This document shows positions 22,354-33,026 of a stretch of 64,000 nt of DNA, piece by piece. Position 1 is the stretch's first letter. Every line of letters begins with the position of its first letter. A program made the translations under genes and the position numbers. Below the pieces are notes generated by a model, which ran no database searches, was not told the origin of the DNA, and saw nothing but the letters and a program-made list of their open reading frames with translations. Where the stretch lies: contig NZ_JOOE01000002.1 of NCBI RefSeq assembly GCF_000712135.1, positions 248,001 to 312,000 on the forward strand. Reading direction: 5' to 3'. The stretch comes from Sphingomonas sp. UNC305MFCol5.2. Lineage in GTDB: Bacteria > Pseudomonadota > Alphaproteobacteria > Sphingomonadales > Sphingomonadaceae.

Positions 22354-24384
22354 ATGGCACGCACCGCAAACAAGTCGCTTTTTACGGCGGAATTGATCCT
22401 CCCCGCCCTGGCCGACGCCTTCCGCAAGCTCGCTCCGCGCCAATTGATCCGTAACCCCGTGCTGTTCGTAACTGCCTGCGTGGCGGCGCTGCTGACGTTC
22501 CTGCTCCTATTCGGCCAGGACACGCTCGGGTTCGGCTTCAAAGGACAGCTCGTCATCTGGCTGTGGCTGACGGTGCTGTTCGGCACGTTCGCCGAGGCGA
22601 TCGCCGAAGGCCGCGGCAAGGCGCAGGCAGCCTCGCTGCGCGCGACCAAGGCCGAGCTCACTGCGAGGCGTGTCAACGGCAGCCGCATCCAGCAAGTCGC
22701 GGCGAGCGAGCTTCGCGCCGGCGACATTGTGCTCGTCGGGACCGGGGATCTGATCCCGGCCGACGGCGAAGTCGTGGAAGGCGTCGCCTCGGTCAACGAA
22801 GCCGCCATCACCGGCGAGAGCGCGCCGGTGATCCGTGAAGCGGGTGGCGACCGCTCGGCGGTGACCGCGGGCACGCGCGTCATTTCGGATCAGATCAAGG
22901 TCCGCGTCACGGTCAATCCGGGCCAGGGCTTCCTCGACCGGATGATCGCGCTGGTCGAAGGCGCCGAACGGCAGAAGACGCCCAACGAGATCGCGCTGAC
23001 GATCCTGCTGGTCGGGCTCACGATCATCTTCCTGATCGCAGTGGGCACGATCCCCGCCTTCGCCAGCTATGCCGGCGGGGCGATCCCGGTCGCGATCCTC
23101 GCGGCGCTGCTGATCACGCTGATTCCGACCACGATCGCCGCATTGCTCTCCGCGATCGGCATCGCGGGGATGGATCGGCTGGTGCGCTTCAACGTGCTCG
23201 CCAAGTCCGGCCGCGCGGTCGAGGCGGCAGGCGATGTCGACGTGCTGCTGCTCGACAAGACGGGCACGATCACCGTCGGCGATCGCCAGGCGAGCGAGTT
23301 CCGGCCGGTGGCCGGCGTCCAGGTCTCCGAGCTGGCCGAAGCGGCGCTGCTCGCGAGCCTCGCCGACGAGACGCCTGAGGGCCGCTCGATCGTCACCCTG
23401 GCGCGTGAGCGGTTCGACGTGAAGCACCAGGCCCTGCCGCATGAGGCAGAAGTGATTCCCTTCACGGCTCAAACCCGCATCTCGGGCGTGAAGATCGGCA
23501 GCACGCTGATCCAGAAGGGCGCGGTCGATTCAGTGCTCAGGGCCAATCCGGACATGCACGAAACGCCCGCCGCCATCGAGTTGCGCCGCGCCACCGACGA
23601 GATCGCACGCGCCGGCATGACGCCGCTCGCTGTGGCGAAGGACGGGCGCATCCTCGGCGCGGTCGCGCTCAAGGACGTGGTCAAGGCAGGCATCCGCGAG
23701 CGCTTCGGCGAACTTCGCCGGATGGGCATCCGCACGGTGATGATCACCGGCGACAATCCGCTCACCGCCGCCGCGATCGCCGCCGAGGCAGGCGTCGACG
23801 ACTTCCTCGCCCAGGCCACACCCGAGGACAAGCTCGAGCTCATCCGCAAGGAGCAGGCCGGCGGGCGGCTGGTGGCGATGTGCGGCGACGGCACCAACGA
23901 CGCCCCAGCGCTCGCCCAGGCCGATGTCGGCGTCGCGATGAACACCGGAACGCAGGCCGCGCGCGAAGCCGGCAACATGGTCGATCTCGACAGCGATCCG
24001 ACCAAGCTCATCGAAGTCGTCGGGCTCGGCAAGCAGCTGCTGATGACGCGCGGCAGCCTCACGACCTTTTCGGTCGCCAACGACATCGCGAAATATTTCG
24101 CGATCATCCCCGCGATGTTCGCGACGCTCTATCCCGGGCTCGCGGTGCTCAACGTCATGGGGCTGGGAACGCCGCAATCGGCGATCCTGTCGGCGATCAT
24201 CTTCAACGCGTTGATCATCCCCGCGCTCGTCCCGCTCGCGCTCAAGGGGGTCAAATACCGCCCGATCGGCGCCGGTCCGCTGCTGCGGCGCAACCTGCTC
24301 GTCTACGGGCTCGGCGGCGTCATCGTTCCCTTCATCGGCATCAAGGCGATCGACCTGGCGGTCAACGCCTTCGGCCTCGCCTGA
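22354..24384 (+). CDS. kdpB: Potassium-transporting P-type ATPase KdpB
   Basis: This 676-residue P-type ATPase has the phosphorylated Asp301 in [12 protein letters not shown], the actuator motif ITGESAPV (TGES) and the hinge [20 protein letters not shown]. The kinked membrane motif [22 protein letters not shown] is also present. It couples ATP hydrolysis to K+ import through KdpA. It begins 13 bases after kdpA and is followed by kdpC after 12. Confidence 0.98.
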   Translation: MARTANKSLFTAELILPALADAFRKLAPRQLIRNPVLFVTACVAALLTFLLLFGQDTLGFGFKGQLVIWLWLTVLFGTFAEAIAEGRGKAQAASLRATKAELTARRVNGSRIQQVAASELRAGDIVLVGTGDLIPADGEVVEGVASVNEAAITGESAPVIREAGGDRSAVTAGTRVISDQIKVRVTVNPGQGFLDRMIALVEGAERQKTPNEIALTILLVGLTIIFLIAVGTIPAFASYAGGAIPVAILAALLITLIPTTIAALLSAIGIAGMDRLVRFNVLAKSGRAVEAAGDVDVLLLDKTGTITVGDRQASEFRPVAGVQVSELAEAALLASLADETPEGRSIVTLARERFDVKHQALPHEAEVIPFTAQTRISGVKIGSTLIQKGAVDSVLRANPDMHETPAAIELRRATDEIARAGMTPLAVAKDGRILGAVALKDVVKAGIRERFGELRRMGIRTVMITGDNPLTAAAIAAEAGVDDFLAQATPEDKLELIRKEQAGGRLVAMCGDGTNDAPALAQADVGVAMNTGTQAAREAGNMVDLDSDPTKLIEVVGLGKQLLMTRGSLTTFSVANDIAKYFAIIPAMFATLYPGLAVLNVMGLGTPQSAILSAIIFNALIIPALVPLALKGVKYRPIGAGPLLRRNLLVYGLGGVIVPFIGIKAIDLAVNAFGLA

Positions 24385-24396
24385 GGATTTGCAATC

Positions 24397-24987
24397 ATGG
24401 GCAAAGACATCACTTCCGCGCTGCGTCCGGCGCTCGTCCTCACTTTGCTGTTCGCGCTGTTGCTCGGCATCGCCTATCCGCTCGCCCTCACCGGCATCGG
24501 CCAGTTGCTGTTCCCCTCCCAGGCCAATGGCAGCCTGATCCGCGATGCCAGAGGCGAGATCGTCGGATCGAGCCTGCTCGCCCAAGGCTTCAGCAGCGAG
24601 CGCTATTTCCATCCGCGCCCGTCGGCGGCCGGCAAGGGCTATGACGCGCTGGCCTCCGCGGGCTCCAATCTCGGCCCCGCCAGCCAGGCGCTCGCCGACC
24701 GCGTCAAGGCAGATGTCGCGGCGGCCTCCCCTGCACCAGGACAGTCGGTCCCCGCCGATCTGGTGACTGCCTCCGCCTCCGGGCTCGACCCCCATATCAG
24801 CCCCGAGGCGGCCTTTTTCCAGGCGGCGCGCGTGGCGAAGGCCCGCGGCTGGCCCGTGGCGCGGGTCCGCACGATGATCACGCACGCGACCGAACATCCG
24901 CTGCTCGGTTTCCTGGGCGAGGAGCGCGTCAACGTTCTCCTCCTCAATCGACAGCTCGACGCGGAGAGCGCACAATCGGTGCCGTGA
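24397..24987 (+). CDS. kdpC: Potassium-transporting ATPase subunit KdpC
   Basis: The 196-residue protein has one N-terminal membrane helix (LRPALVLTLLFALLLGIAYP) and the KdpC motifs GSSLLAQGFSSERYFHPRPS, YDALASAGSNLGP and GLDPHISPEAAFFQA. It is a periplasmic-side accessory subunit of KdpFABC. Its TGA overlaps the GTG of kdpD by 4 bases. Confidence 0.96.
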   Translation: MGKDITSALRPALVLTLLFALLLGIAYPLALTGIGQLLFPSQANGSLIRDARGEIVGSSLLAQGFSSERYFHPRPSAAGKGYDALASAGSNLGPASQALADRVKADVAAASPAPGQSVPADLVTASASGLDPHISPEAAFFQAARVAKARGWPVARVRTMITHATEHPLLGFLGEERVNVLLLNRQLDAESAQSVP

Positions 24988-27644
24988 ATCAGCCCGAACG
25001 TCCCGATCCCGAGGCCTTTCTGCGCGCCGCCGCACAGGAAGGCCGCGGTCGTTTGAAGGTGTTCCTCGGCGCCGCGCCGGGGGTGGGCAAGACCTATGAG
25101 ATGCTGCTCCGCGGCGCCGAGCGGATGCGTGTCGGCACCGATGTCGTGGTCGGCGTCGTCGAGACCCATGGCCGTGCCGAGACCGAGGCGCTGACGCGCG
25201 GTTATGAGGTGATTCCGCGGAAGGACATCGCGCACCAGGGCCATGTGCTGCGCGAAATGGATATCGATGCGATCCTCGCCCGTCATCCGCAACTGGTGCT
25301 GGTCGACGAGCTCGCCCACACCAATGCGCCGGGCAGCCGCCATCCCAAACGCTATCAGGATGTCGAGGAACTGCTCGCCGCCGGCATCCACGTCTTCTCG
25401 ACGATCAACATCCAGCACATCGAAAGCCTGAACGACGTCGTCGCGTCGTTCACCCATGTCCGCGTGCGCGAAACCGTTCCCGATCGCATCCTCGAGCTCG
25501 CCGAGATCGAAGTGGTCGATCTGCCGCCCGATGAACTGATCGAGCGCCTGCGCGCCGGCAAGGTCTATGTCCCCGAGGAGGCAACCCGCGCGCTGGCGCA
25601 TTTCTTCTCCAAATCGAACCTGTCGGCACTGCGCGAGCTCGCGTTGCGGCGCGCGGCGCAGGCAGTCGACGTGCAGATGCTCGATTATCTCAAGAGCCAT
25701 GCACTTGCCGGCAACTGGGCGGTCGGCGAGCGACTAGTGGTGGCGGTGAGCGAGCTGCCGAGTTCGGAGGAGCTGGTGCGCGCCGCCAAGCGCACCGCTG
25801 ATGCCCTGCGCGCGCCGTGGACCGCATTGCATGTCGAGACGCCCCGCGAGGAGCATTTCGGCGAGGACGAGCGCCGCCGCCTCGCCGCCGCGCTCAATCT
25901 CGCCAGCCAGCTCGGCGCAGCGGTGGTCTCGGTGCCGGCGGATTCTGCGGTCGAGGGGATCAAGGCCTATGTCGCGGAAAGCCGCGCGACGCAGCTGATC
26001 GTCGGCAAGTCGATGCGCTCGCGATGGTTCGAACTGCGGCACGGCTCGGTGGTCGATCGCCTCGTTCGGGAAACGCCGGGCCTCGCGGTCCATGTCCTGC
26101 CGACCGCAGGCGCGACACCGGCGCCCGCGCAAAAGCCGAAGCGCGTTTTCGGTGCGCCATCGAGCTATGGCTGGACCGCGCTGATGGTGGCGGCCGTCAC
26201 CGGCGCGGGATCGGCGCTGTCCCACATCCTCAACCTCGCCAATGTCGCGTTGCTCTATCTGCTGCCGGTGATGGTGGCTGCGAGCCTGTTCGGGCGCTGG
26301 CCGGCGCTGTTCGCCGGTGCATTGTCGTCGCTCGCCTACAACTTCTTCTTCCTGCCGCCCACCGGCACGCTGACGGTCCAGAACCCCGAAAACGTCATCA
26401 CCATCATCGTCCTGCTCGGCGTCGCGGTGGTGACCAGCCACCTGTCGGCGCGCGTGCGTGCCCAGGCCGATCTGGCCGCAGGAAGCGCGCGGCAGAACGC
26501 CGCGCTCGCCGGGTTCCTGCGCCAGCTTGGCGACGCATCGAACGAGGAGGAGCTGATGCAGGCGGTCTGCGCCGAGATCGCCCGACTGCTCGACGTACGC
26601 ACGACCATGCTCACCATGTCGCCGGATGGTCCGCAGCTGCGCGCCGCCTATCCGCCCGAGGACCGGTTCGAGACGATGGAGCGCGCCGCGGCGCAGTGGA
26701 CGCTCGAACGCGGCATGCCGGCGGGACGCGGCTCGGATACGCTGACGGCCTCGGACTGGCTGTTTTATCCACTCAAGACCAGCGAGCGGACGATTGCGGC
26801 GATCGGGCTCGCGCGCGACGATGCCCGCGACACGGTACGCTCGGACCAGATTCCGCTGCTGATGAGCCTGCTCGACCAGGCCACGCTCGCGCTCGAGCGG
26901 ATGCGGCTGGGCGAGGAAATGCGCGGCGTCGCCGAACTGCGCGAGCGCGATCGGCTGCGCGCCGCTTTGCTCTCGTCGGTAAGCCATGATCTGCGTACAC
27001 CGCTCACATCGATCCAGGCGGCGGTGCGCGAGCTGAAGCATGCGCCCGCACCGGGCCTGATCGAGACGATCGACGCGGAATCGCAGCGCCTCAACCGCTT
27101 CGTCGCCAATCTGCTGGACATGGCGAGGGTCGAGGCCGGCGCGATCAAGCTCAGGGTCGAACCGGTAGACCTGACCGACGCAGTGGCCAGCGCGGTCCAT
27201 GACACGCGCGCGACGCTGGAGGGTCATGCGATCGAACTCGACGTGTCGCCGAACCTGCCGCTCGTGCGGGTCGATCCGCAGCTCTTCCATCATTGCCTGA
27301 TCAACCTGCTCGACAATGCCGGCCGCTACGCCGATCCCGGCACGGCTATCACCGTCGCGGCCGAGCGCTCCGTGGGTTCGCTCGCGTTGTCGATCCTCGA
27401 CGAGGGGCCGGGCCTGCCGACGGGGCGCGAACACGAAGTATTCGAAACCTTCCGCCGCCTCGAAGGCTCCGACCGTTCCAAGACGGGAACCGGCCTTGGC
27501 CTCGCGATCGTCAAGGGGTTTGCCGAGGCGATGGGGCTGCACGTCGAAGCTTCCAATCGGGGGGCACCGAAGGGCGCAATATTCACCTTGCGCATTCCCG
27601 AAGACCTGCTGATCCACGACCTCGAGGAACCCGAGTCCGCATGA
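24984..27644 (+). CDS. kdpD: Osmosensitive K+ channel histidine kinase KdpD
   Basis: This 886-residue sensor kinase has an N-terminal KdpD domain with Walker A GAAPGVGKT at 29-36 and VDELAHTNAPGSRHPKRYQD. A USP-like domain, four membrane helices (about 390-490, including NFFFLPPTGTLTVQNPEN) and a GAF region follow. The transmitter has His668 (SVSHDLRTPLTS), an N box (NLLDNAGRYADPG) and GTGLGLAIV. It senses low K+ or osmotic stress and phosphorylates KdpE. The GTG start overlaps kdpC, and the stop overlaps kdpE (ATGA). Confidence 0.97.
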   Translation: MNQPERPDPEAFLRAAAQEGRGRLKVFLGAAPGVGKTYEMLLRGAERMRVGTDVVVGVVETHGRAETEALTRGYEVIPRKDIAHQGHVLREMDIDAILARHPQLVLVDELAHTNAPGSRHPKRYQDVEELLAAGIHVFSTINIQHIESLNDVVASFTHVRVRETVPDRILELAEIEVVDLPPDELIERLRAGKVYVPEEATRALAHFFSKSNLSALRELALRRAAQAVDVQMLDYLKSHALAGNWAVGERLVVAVSELPSSEELVRAAKRTADALRAPWTALHVETPREEHFGEDERRRLAAALNLASQLGAAVVSVPADSAVEGIKAYVAESRATQLIVGKSMRSRWFELRHGSVVDRLVRETPGLAVHVLPTAGATPAPAQKPKRVFGAPSSYGWTALMVAAVTGAGSALSHILNLANVALLYLLPVMVAASLFGRWPALFAGALSSLAYNFFFLPPTGTLTVQNPENVITIIVLLGVAVVTSHLSARVRAQADLAAGSARQNAALAGFLRQLGDASNEEELMQAVCAEIARLLDVRTTMLTMSPDGPQLRAAYPPEDRFETMERAAAQWTLERGMPAGRGSDTLTASDWLFYPLKTSERTIAAIGLARDDARDTVRSDQIPLLMSLLDQATLALERMRLGEEMRGVAELRERDRLRAALLSSVSHDLRTPLTSIQAAVRELKHAPAPGLIETIDAESQRLNRFVANLLDMARVEAGAIKLRVEPVDLTDAVASAVHDTRATLEGHAIELDVSPNLPLVRVDPQLFHHCLINLLDNAGRYADPGTAITVAAERSVGSLALSILDEGPGLPTGREHEVFETFRRLEGSDRSKTGTGLGLAIVKGFAEAMGLHVEASNRGAPKGAIFTLRIPEDLLIHDLEEPESA

Positions 27645-28336
27645 GCAACGCGTCCACCATCCTCATCGTCGACGACGAGCCGCAGATCCGACGGCTGCTG
27701 ACGGGAACGCTCGAACGCGCGGGATATCGGATCGCCGTGGCCGCCTCGGGTCGGCAGGCGATCGAAGTGTTGAGCGATACGCAGCCGGACGTGGTGCTGC
27801 TCGATCTCGGCCTCCCCGATCGCGACGGCATCGAGTTGATCCCCGCAATCCGCAAGCAGTCCAAGGCGGCCATTCTCATCGTATCGGCGCGCGACGCGAC
27901 CGAGGAAAAGGTCACTGCACTCGACCTCGGCGCAGTCGACTATGTGACCAAGCCGTTCGACACCGAGGAATTGCTCGCCCGGGTGCGCGCCGCGCTGCGG
28001 GGGCGGATCAGCGTCGACGGCGGACGCACGAGCCTGACCGCCGGCGGCGTGACGTTCGACCTGCTCGATCGCCGGGTGGCGCGCGGCACCGAGGAGATTC
28101 ACCTCACCCCGAAGGAATTTGCCGTGATCGCCGAGCTGGCGCGGTTCCCCGGTCGGGTGATCACGCACCAGCAGTTGCTGACCGCCGTGTGGGCGCAGGA
28201 TTACGAGCGCCACATCGAATATCTGCGCGTCGTGATTCGCAATATCCGCCAGAAGCTCGAGACCGATCCCGCGCGGCCCGAGATCATCGTCAACGAGCTC
28301 GGCGTCGGCTATCGCCTGATGGGCGCCGAGGGCTAG
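27641..28336 (+). CDS. kdpE: KdpE, OmpR-family response regulator
   Basis: The 231-residue regulator has a receiver domain ([14 protein letters not shown], phospho-Asp55 in LLDLGLPD, Lys in VTKPFDTEE) and a winged-helix DNA-binding domain ([32 protein letters not shown]). It should activate the kdp operon. The ATG overlaps the kdpD stop by 4 bp. The 3' end overlaps convergent kup by 4 bp. Confidence 0.96.
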   Translation: MSNASTILIVDDEPQIRRLLTGTLERAGYRIAVAASGRQAIEVLSDTQPDVVLLDLGLPDRDGIELIPAIRKQSKAAILIVSARDATEEKVTALDLGAVDYVTKPFDTEELLARVRAALRGRISVDGGRTSLTAGGVTFDLLDRRVARGTEEIHLTPKEFAVIAELARFPGRVITHQQLLTAVWAQDYERHIEYLRVVIRNIRQKLETDPARPEIIVNELGVGYRLMGAEG

Positions 28337-30318
28337 ATTTCGAGCTGGCTGCCGAGTTCGACTACCCGGTTGGTCGGCAGCTTGAAGAATTCCATCGCGC
28401 TCTCGGCGTTGCGCACCATCCAGGCGAACAATTTCTCGCGCCAGAGGGCCATGCCCGGGCGGCTCGACGCGATCAGCGTCTGCCGCGCGAGGAAATAGCT
28501 CGTGTCCATCGGCTTGAATGGTCCGCCACAGCCTTCGAGCGAGGCGAGCGTCGCGGGGATATCCACATCCTCCATGAAGCCGTGGCGAATGACGACGCGA
28601 TAGAAACCCTCGCCCAGCGCCTCGATCGTGCTGCGGGCTCCCGTCACGATATGGGGAACCTGCTCGGTCATCACGGTGAGCACGAGCACGCGTTCGTGCA
28701 GCACGCGGTTGTGCTTCACGTTATGGAGCAGTGCGGGGGGAATGTCGTCCGGGCGCGAGGCAAGGAAGACAGCGGTTCCCGATACCCGCTCGAGCGAATG
28801 CGCGGCCGACTGGATGAACAACTCGATCGGCATCGCGCCTTCGTGCAGTCGTTCGAGCACGAGCCGACGGCCCGTGCGCCAAGTCGTGAGCACAGTGAAC
28901 ACCACCGTCGCGACGAGCAGCGGAAACCAGCCGCCGTCCGGAATTTTCGTGATGTTCGACGCGAAATAGAGGCCGTCGACCAGCAGGAACACGCCGATCA
29001 CGATCGCCGCCAGTGGCCGCGGCCATTTCCATACCGCGAAGACCAGGACAGCGAGCATGCAGGTGGTGATCAGCATGGTCCCCGTGACGGCGATGCCATA
29101 AGCCGCGGCGAGATTGCCGGAGCTGCCGAAACTCACTGCAAGCAGGACGACCAGCGCCAACAGCGTCCAGTTGACCTGGGGCACATAGATCTGCCCCGCC
29201 GCCTTCTCGCTGGTGTGCATGATCCGGAGCCGCGGCAGGAAGCCGAGCTGGACCGCCTGCTGCGTGACGGAAAAGGCCGCGGAGATGACCGCCTGGCTCG
29301 CGATGATCGTCGCCGCGGTGGCGAGAATCACCAGCGGCAGCCGAAACGCGTCGGGCGCCATCAGATAGAAGGGGTTCGAAACCGCCGCGGGATCGCGGAG
29401 CAGCAGCGCCGACTGGCCGAGATAATTGAGCATGAGGCAGGGAAATGCCGCGTAGAGCCACGAGATCATGATCGCGCGACGGCCGAAATGGCCCATATCG
29501 GCATAGAGCGCCTCGGCTCCCGTCACCGCGAGCACCACCGAACCCAGTGCGAGGAAGGCAAGCTTGGGATCGATCAGGAAGAAATCCAGCGCATAGACAG
29601 GATTGAGCGCCCAGAGGATCTCCGGAGCCGCCGCGATGCCCATGACGCCGAGCACGGCGAGCACGGCGAAATAGACGAGGATCACAGGGCCGAACAGCTT
29701 GCCGACAGCCGCGGTACCCCGCGCCTGGATCGCGAACAGTCCGACCAGGATCGTGATCGTGATCGGCAGGACGAGCGGCGCCATTCCGTCGTGCACCACG
29801 GTCAACCCTTCGACGGCCGAAAGTACCGAGATGGCCGGCGTGATGATCGCGTCGCCGTAGAAGAGCGCAGTCGCGAGCACGCCGAGCGTCACGATCACCG
29901 GTGTCAGCCGTCTCTCCCCAAGCTTGCGCATGATGAGCGCGAGCAGCGCCAGACTTCCCCCCTCGCCCTTGTTGTCGGCGCGCAGGATGACGAAGACATA
30001 TTTGATCGTGACGACCAGCATCATCGTCCAGAAGATCAGCGACAGCACGCCGAAGATATGTGCCCGATCGACCGCCAGTGGATGCGGGCCGATGAAGCTT
30101 TCCTTGAGCGCATACAGCGGCGAAGTGCCGATATCGCCGAACACCACGCCGATCGCGCCGAGCGTGAGAGTCGACAGCCGTTCCTGCGGATGATGCGGCT
30201 GCCCCGCATCCTGATGAGTCGAGGCGTTCACTTGTGTCCTTCCGGGAGCCGCATCGGGCTGTGGGGCAGGTGCCGTACCGCGCATATGCTTTCGAGCGGG
30301 ATTGGCATAATGACGCAT
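28333..30318 (-). CDS. kup: Low-affinity potassium transport protein Kup
   Basis: This 661-residue KUP/HAK-type K+:H+ symporter has the signature [20 protein letters not shown] at its first helix, then [17 protein letters not shown], about twelve helices and a cytoplasmic C-terminal domain. The first ~45 residues are a variable extension; ATG at 30285 is an alternative start. It constitutively complements the inducible Kdp pump, and the convergent overlap of its stop with kdpE places both K+ systems together. Confidence 0.95.
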   Translation of the reverse strand: MRHYANPARKHMRGTAPAPQPDAAPGRTQVNASTHQDAGQPHHPQERLSTLTLGAIGVVFGDIGTSPLYALKESFIGPHPLAVDRAHIFGVLSLIFWTMMLVVTIKYVFVILRADNKGEGGSLALLALIMRKLGERRLTPVIVTLGVLATALFYGDAIITPAISVLSAVEGLTVVHDGMAPLVLPITITILVGLFAIQARGTAAVGKLFGPVILVYFAVLAVLGVMGIAAAPEILWALNPVYALDFFLIDPKLAFLALGSVVLAVTGAEALYADMGHFGRRAIMISWLYAAFPCLMLNYLGQSALLLRDPAAVSNPFYLMAPDAFRLPLVILATAATIIASQAVISAAFSVTQQAVQLGFLPRLRIMHTSEKAAGQIYVPQVNWTLLALVVLLAVSFGSSGNLAAAYGIAVTGTMLITTCMLAVLVFAVWKWPRPLAAIVIGVFLLVDGLYFASNITKIPDGGWFPLLVATVVFTVLTTWRTGRRLVLERLHEGAMPIELFIQSAAHSLERVSGTAVFLASRPDDIPPALLHNVKHNRVLHERVLVLTVMTEQVPHIVTGARSTIEALGEGFYRVVIRHGFMEDVDIPATLASLEGCGGPFKPMDTSYFLARQTLIASSRPGMALWREKLFAWMVRNAESAMEFFKLPTNRVVELGSQLEI

Positions 30319-30393
30319 TTGTTTTCCATATGCGGGCCGGTTCAGGGTCGAATGCGGATGCGTTCCCTATGCAAATCCAATGCGGCGGCGCCC

Positions 30394-30408
30394 TTTCCCG
30401 TCTCGCTT
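30394..30408 (+). promoter_or_regulatory. Second copy of the kdp-upstream 15-bp motif
   Basis: TTTCCCGTCTCGCTT is identical to 20383-20397 and sits 52 bases before the ATG at 30461, in the gap between divergent kup and the small membrane protein. Several ATGCG repeats (30330-30385) lie just upstream. Regulatory meaning is inferred. Confidence 0.35.
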
Positions 30409-30460
30409 GCTTATGCGCGCGCCGATAGTTCCGCGGCTCGAGGATTATTCGAGACGCTCA

Positions 30461-30718
30461 ATGCCCTGGTACGAACGAAAGCCAGTTGGATTGCTCTTGC
30501 GGCTGGGAGGGCTCGCGCTGCTCCTACTCGCCTCTCTTGCGGCGCGCATGTTGCGCGCGCGGGCGATAGCAGGTCCGATCGACTATGACCCGACTGCCTG
30601 GCTGCTCGCCCCGATCGCCTTCCTGTGCGGCAGCGCCGGCGCTGCGTTCCTGTTCGTCGGCCCGCACTTGTTCGATCCCGTGAAGATCGCCAAACGCTGG
30701 CGCCGCCGCGACGATTGA
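30461..30718 (+). CDS. Small two-helix membrane protein, unknown function
   Basis: The 85-residue protein has two predicted membrane helices (LLRLGGLALLLLASLAARML and WLLAPIAFLCGSAGAAFLFV) and a basic C-terminus (KIAKRWRRRDD). No family is recognised. ATG at 30461 (MPWYERKPVG) is preferred over upstream Met codons because the hydrophobic region begins just after it. It is divergent from kup and shares a 15-bp upstream motif with kdp. Confidence 0.6.
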   Translation: MPWYERKPVGLLLRLGGLALLLLASLAARMLRARAIAGPIDYDPTAWLLAPIAFLCGSAGAAFLFVGPHLFDPVKIAKRWRRRDD

Positions 30719-30742
30719 ACGGAACGACCCTTTCGGCCCGGC

Positions 30743-30982
30743 CTATTTTCCGTCCTTGCGGTTCCCTCGCCAGAACAGCAGCCCGGCCACGATCGCGGCC
30801 GATCCGATGCCTACCGCGGCACCGATGCCGAGCTGGCGCGCACTCGGCGAGCGGCGTGCCCTTGCCGCGGCGATCTCACGCACTGCCGCCACGGTCTCGT
30901 TGTCGTGGCTGTGATCGTGCGGCGGCTCCTCGATCGGATAAGGAGGCTGGTTCTCTGCGGGTACCGGCGGCTTGGTGGTCAT
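30743..30982 (-). CDS. Small single-span protein with His/Asp-rich N-terminus, unknown
   Basis: The 79-residue protein has a Pro-rich acidic N-terminus containing HDHSHDN, a charged helix (TVAAVREIAAARARRS) and one C-terminal membrane helix (IGAAVGIGSAAIVAGLLFW) followed by RGNRKDGK. It looks like a tail-anchored protein; the HDHSHD cluster could bind metal. AAGGAAGACC precedes the ATG. It is convergent with the preceding gene and divergent from the aminotransferase. Function unknown. Confidence 0.6.
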   Translation of the reverse strand: MTTKPPVPAENQPPYPIEEPPHDHSHDNETVAAVREIAAARARRSPSARQLGIGAAVGIGSAAIVAGLLFWRGNRKDGK

Positions 30983-31065
30983 GGTCTTCCTTCTGATGCG
31001 CCATGCTTCAACGACCTGCTAATGCGGCGGTTGCGTGCCTGGTTGCAAGCCGCCAGAATTCGGTG

Positions 31066-32226
31066 ATGAACCCACTCTACGCGCAGATGGGCACTACGAT
31101 CTTCGAGGCGATGTCGGCGCGTGCCCGCGAAACCGGTGCGATCAACCTCGGCCAGGGCTTTGCCGACGGGCGCGGGCCCGAGGCGGTGCTCGAAGCCGCC
31201 GCCCGCGCATTGCTCGAAAAATCCAATCAATATCCGCCGATGCCCGGACTGCCCGAGCTACGCCAGGCGGTCGCCGATCATTATCTCCGCCATCAAGGCC
31301 TCGATCTCGCGCCCGAGGAAGTGATCGTCACTTCGGGCGCAACCGAGGCGCTGGCGGCATCCCTGTTCGCGCTGATCGAGCCGGGTGACGAGGTCATAGT
31401 CTTCCAACCACTCTACGACGCCTATGTCCCGCTGGTCCGTCAGGCGGGCGGCGTCCCCCGCTTCGTCCGGCTCGAACCGCCGCACTGGCGGATCGACGCG
31501 GCAGCGCTGGAGGCCGCGGTCACGCCGCGCACCCGGATTCTCGTTCTCAACAACCCGCTCAATCCCGCCGCGACGATGTGCAGCGCCGCCGAGCTCGCCG
31601 CGATCGCCGATTTCTGCGTCACGCACGATCTGATCGCAGTCTGCGACGAGGTCTGGGAGCATGTCACTTTCGACGGCGCGCGGCACCTCCCGCTGATCGG
31701 TTTCCCGGGCATGCGCGAGCGCACCGTCAAGATCGGCAGCGCGGGCAAGATCTTCGCGCTGACCGGCTTCAAGGTCGGTTGGACATGCGCCGCGCCCCCG
31801 CTCGCGCGCGTTATCGCCCGGGCACACCAGTTCCTCACCTTCACTACGCCGCCAAATCTGCAATGGGCCGTCGCGGAGGGGCTCGCGACGCAGGATGCCT
31901 GGGTGCAGGGAGCACGGCACCGCTTCCAGCGCGGCCGCGACCGGCTCGCTGCAGGCCTCGCGGACGCGGGCTTGGCCGTCCTGCCGAGCGCCGCAACCTA
32001 TTTCCTCTCGGTCGATCTTACTGCCTCGGGTATCCCGCTCGACGATGTCAGCTTTTGCGACCGGCTGATCGACGCTGCCGGCGTGGTCGCGATACCGATC
32101 TCGGCTCTCTACGCCGAAGCTCCGGTGACCAGCATCGTGCGCTTCTGTTTCGTCAAGGATGACGCCACGCTCGATACGGCGATCGCACGGATTATCGCCG
32201 CAAAAGCTCGCTTGATCGGCGCATAA
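31066..32226 (+). CDS. PLP-dependent class I/II aminotransferase
   Basis: The 386-residue fold-type I enzyme contains NLGQGFADGRGPE at the N-terminus, NNPLNPAA, DEVWEHVTFDG and the PLP lysine Lys228 in SAGKIFALTGFKVGW. It resembles methionine/kynurenine aminotransferases of the YbdL/KAT group more than aspartate aminotransferases, but the substrate cannot be fixed from sequence. ATG at 31066 gives the usual MNPLYAQMGTTIFEAMS start; GTG at 31063 is possible. Confidence 0.9.
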   Translation: MNPLYAQMGTTIFEAMSARARETGAINLGQGFADGRGPEAVLEAAARALLEKSNQYPPMPGLPELRQAVADHYLRHQGLDLAPEEVIVTSGATEALAASLFALIEPGDEVIVFQPLYDAYVPLVRQAGGVPRFVRLEPPHWRIDAAALEAAVTPRTRILVLNNPLNPAATMCSAAELAAIADFCVTHDLIAVCDEVWEHVTFDGARHLPLIGFPGMRERTVKIGSAGKIFALTGFKVGWTCAAPPLARVIARAHQFLTFTTPPNLQWAVAEGLATQDAWVQGARHRFQRGRDRLAAGLADAGLAVLPSAATYFLSVDLTASGIPLDDVSFCDRLIDAAGVVAIPISALYAEAPVTSIVRFCFVKDDATLDTAIARIIAAKARLIGA

Positions 32227-32304
32227 GCTCGCTTCGCCGCCGCGGCAGCAACCCCACGCATATCGCGTCCGTTCGCAAGGTGGGGCAACCAAGGAGTTGC
32301 AGAC

Positions 32305-32973
32305 ATGCGATATATGGGAGTCATCATGCGCGGCGTCGGAATTTCGGCGCTGCTGATAGCGACGCCGTCGCTGGCCCAGAGCCGGATCGACCGCGCGCGC
32401 ACCGCCGTCGCCGAAGCGACCGCCAAGGTCGAAGCCGCGGAAAAGGCCGGCGCCACCACCCACGCAGCCGAGACAATGGCCCGCGCCCAGGAATCGCTGC
32501 GCGTCGCGCGCGACCAGCTCGCCCGCGACCACCGCGATTCGACGATCAACGAAGCGCGCCGCGCTTCCGGGCTGGCCGACCAGGCGCTCGAAGAAGCCGA
32601 GCGCAACAAGACCGAGGCCGCCTCGGCCGAGCGCGACGCCCGGCTGAACGCCGAAGCACAGGTCGCGGCCGAGGCCAACCAGCGGGCAGCCGCGCAGGAT
32701 GCGGCTGCAGTCGCGCAGTCCGATGCTGCAGCGGCGCAGGCGCGCGCGGAACAGGCGCAGCAGGCCGCCGCGAACGCCGCCGCCGACGCCGCGGCAGTCC
32801 GCGCCGCCGCCGCGCAGCCGACGACGACCGTGACGACTGTCGAACGCTCGACCAGCCCGGTCCGCAGCTATTCGAGCGCGCGGAAGAAGACCACGGTCCG
32901 CAAGACCACGCGCAAGGCCGCTCCGGCCGCGACCACTACGACCACCACTACGGTCGAGACCAAAAACAACTGA
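32305..32973 (+). CDS. Exported Ala-rich coiled-coil protein (DUF4398-like)
   Basis: The 222-residue protein has a signal peptide (VGISALLIATPSLAQS) and then a long Ala/Glu/Arg-rich helix with TMARAQESLRVARDQLARDH, which resembles DUF4398 envelope proteins. It ends in a low-complexity Thr/Lys tail with runs of T (residues ~190-218). It is probably a periplasmic or outer-membrane-associated helical protein. AAGGAG lies ahead of the ATG. Codon use fits the neighbours. Function unknown. Confidence 0.72.
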   Translation: MRYMGVIMRGVGISALLIATPSLAQSRIDRARTAVAEATAKVEAAEKAGATTHAAETMARAQESLRVARDQLARDHRDSTINEARRASGLADQALEEAERNKTEAASAERDARLNAEAQVAAEANQRAAAQDAAAVAQSDAAAAQARAEQAQQAAANAAADAAAVRAAAAQPTTTVTTVERSTSPVRSYSSARKKTTVRKTTRKAAPAATTTTTTTVETKNN

Positions 32974-33026
32974 TCGTCACGCCCGCCCGGTGATCCGATC
33001 GATCCCCGGGCGAGTGTCGCGCCGGG

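Noticed and set aside
25734..27617. Open frame of 627 codons opposite kdpD
   Set aside because: Antisense of a clearly identified sensor kinase; composition is typical of high-GC shadow frames.
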